Source of the DNA: Betaproteobacteria bacterium
GTDB taxonomy: Bacteria; Pseudomonadota; Gammaproteobacteria; Burkholderiales; Burkholderiaceae_E
Direction: 5' to 3'
Assembly: GCA_016868095.1 (NCBI GenBank)
Contig: VGHV01000170.1
Location: 1-5,660 of the forward strand
DNA length: 5,660 nucleotides
The notes beneath the pieces are model-generated. The model saw nothing but the letters and a program-made list of their open reading frames with translations, was not told the DNA's origin and did not search any database. The position numbers and the translations under genes are program-made. Shown one piece after another: positions 5,029 to 5,660 of the stretch (position 1 is the first letter of the stretch; every line of letters begins with the position of its first letter).

Positions 5029-5660
5029 CGTGCAGCCCTGAGATCGAGTGCAAACTGCTCACTCGGCACAGCCTGACCAAGCTTGGTTCTGGGCCAGTCG
5101 ATGATTTCAAGTCGCCCATCAGCGTGTTCAACAAGGGCTGTCATGCTCTCAACCCAATCACCATCGTTACAATAAAGGATGTCATCAATCATGCGGATCT
5201 CTGCACGGTGAATATGGCCGCAAACCACACCGTCAAAGCCACGTTTTCTAGCCGCATGGGCAAGCGCTTCTTCAAAAGCCGTTACAAAACTCACAGCACG
5301 TTTGACTTGGTCCTTGAGCCATTGGCTTAAAGACCAGTAGGGTAATCCAAGCCGCGCGCGGGCAAAATTAAAGGCGCGATTAATCCGAAGTGCCCATTCG
5401 TAAGCGTAGTCGCCAAGCACCGCAAGCCATCTCGCGCACTGCACCACACCGTCAAATAAGTCGCCGTGCGTTACCCACAAGCGCTTGCCTTCGTGGGTAA
5501 CATGGATCGCTTCATATTCAATATCAATACCGCCAAACTGTAGGCCACAGAATTGACGGATTGATTTGTCGTGGTTGCCGGGTACAAAAACCACCTTGGT
5601 ACCCTTGCGGGCCTTCCGTAATATCTTCTGCACCACATCATTATGGGCTTGCGGCCAGTG
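5025..5660 (-). CDS. LpxH-like UDP-2,3-diacylglucosamine diphosphatase family metallophosphoesterase, 5' partial
   Basis: A calcineurin-like metallophosphoesterase of the COG2908 type, whose best-known member LpxH hydrolyses UDP-2,3-diacylglucosamine to lipid X in lipid A synthesis at the inner membrane. The frame is open to the window edge, where WPQAHNDVVQKILRKARKG is typical internal sequence of this family. An internal GTG at 5636 is therefore not the start, and about 60 residues, including the metal-binding DLH and GDxxD motifs, lie beyond the window. Counting from the first codon in the window, visible metal-site motifs are GNHD (28-31), THGD (64-67) and CGHIH (147-151). A Trp/Arg-rich helical insertion (about 76-125) probably forms the substrate-binding cap. 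The gene overlaps sixA by four bases. Many genomes hold more than one COG2908 paralogue, so this may be a second copy with a different substrate; for that reason I give no symbol. Confidence 0.92.
   Translation of the reverse strand, partial: HWPQAHNDVVQKILRKARKGTKVVFVPGNHDKSIRQFCGLQFGGIDIEYEAIHVTHEGKRLWVTHGDLFDGVVQCARWLAVLGDYAYEWALRINRAFNFARARLGLPYWSLSQWLKDQVKRAVSFVTAFEEALAHAARKRGFDGVVCGHIHRAEIRMIDDILYCNDGDWVESMTALVEHADGRLEIIDWPRTKLGQAVPSEQFALDLRAAR
5036..5039 (-). promoter_or_regulatory. Ribosome binding site of sixA inside the preceding gene
   Basis: AGGG on the minus strand, seven bases before ATG 5028, lies within the last codons of the metallophosphoesterase gene. Together with the ATGA overlap it supports coupled translation of the two genes. 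Confidence 0.45.

Overview
The window most resembles a chromosomal segment of a Gram-negative proteobacterium. Betaproteobacteria (Burkholderiales-like) is my best guess, with modest confidence. The grounds are a lipid-A-type metallophosphoesterase of the COG2908 family, a SixA phosphatase, a CYTH-CHAD protein, a PatZ-type acetyltransferase and an exported envelope protein. Base composition by eye is a little over half G+C. No rRNA, tRNA, CRISPR array, insertion sequence or phage gene was seen.

Layout. Plus strand, 1-1490: the last ~495 codons of a PatZ/Pat-type protein (ADP-forming acyl-CoA synthetase fused to a GNAT acetyltransferase). It begins before the window and is interrupted by one in-frame TGA at 246-248. 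Plus strand, about 1513-1791: the C-terminal part of a PAP2 phosphatase. Motifs 2 and 3 are intact, but the N-terminal half and any start before motif 2 are missing. Plus strand, 1818-2933: an apparently intact exported protein, possibly a lipoprotein, with a Ser/Ala/Pro linker, two tandem beta-type repeats and a C-terminal PPC-like domain. Minus strand, 5660 down to 2960: a compact three-gene cluster, transcribed in the order LpxH-like metallophosphoesterase (5' end beyond the window), sixA, CYTH-CHAD protein. The first two overlap by 4 bp and the third follows after 47 bp. The plus- and minus-strand genes converge with a gap of only 26 bp.

How they fit. The minus-strand cluster looks like a co-translated set of phosphate-ester and polyphosphate enzymes: a metallophosphoesterase, a histidine phosphatase, and a triphosphate-tunnel enzyme joined to a polyphosphate-binding CHAD domain. 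The plus-strand side shows decay: one gene carries a premature stop and the next has lost its front half. I do not see convincing evidence of a new defence or mobile system. The observations most worth following up are the stop codon inside patZ, the truncated PAP2 gene, the little-known two-repeat exported protein and the phosphatase cluster.
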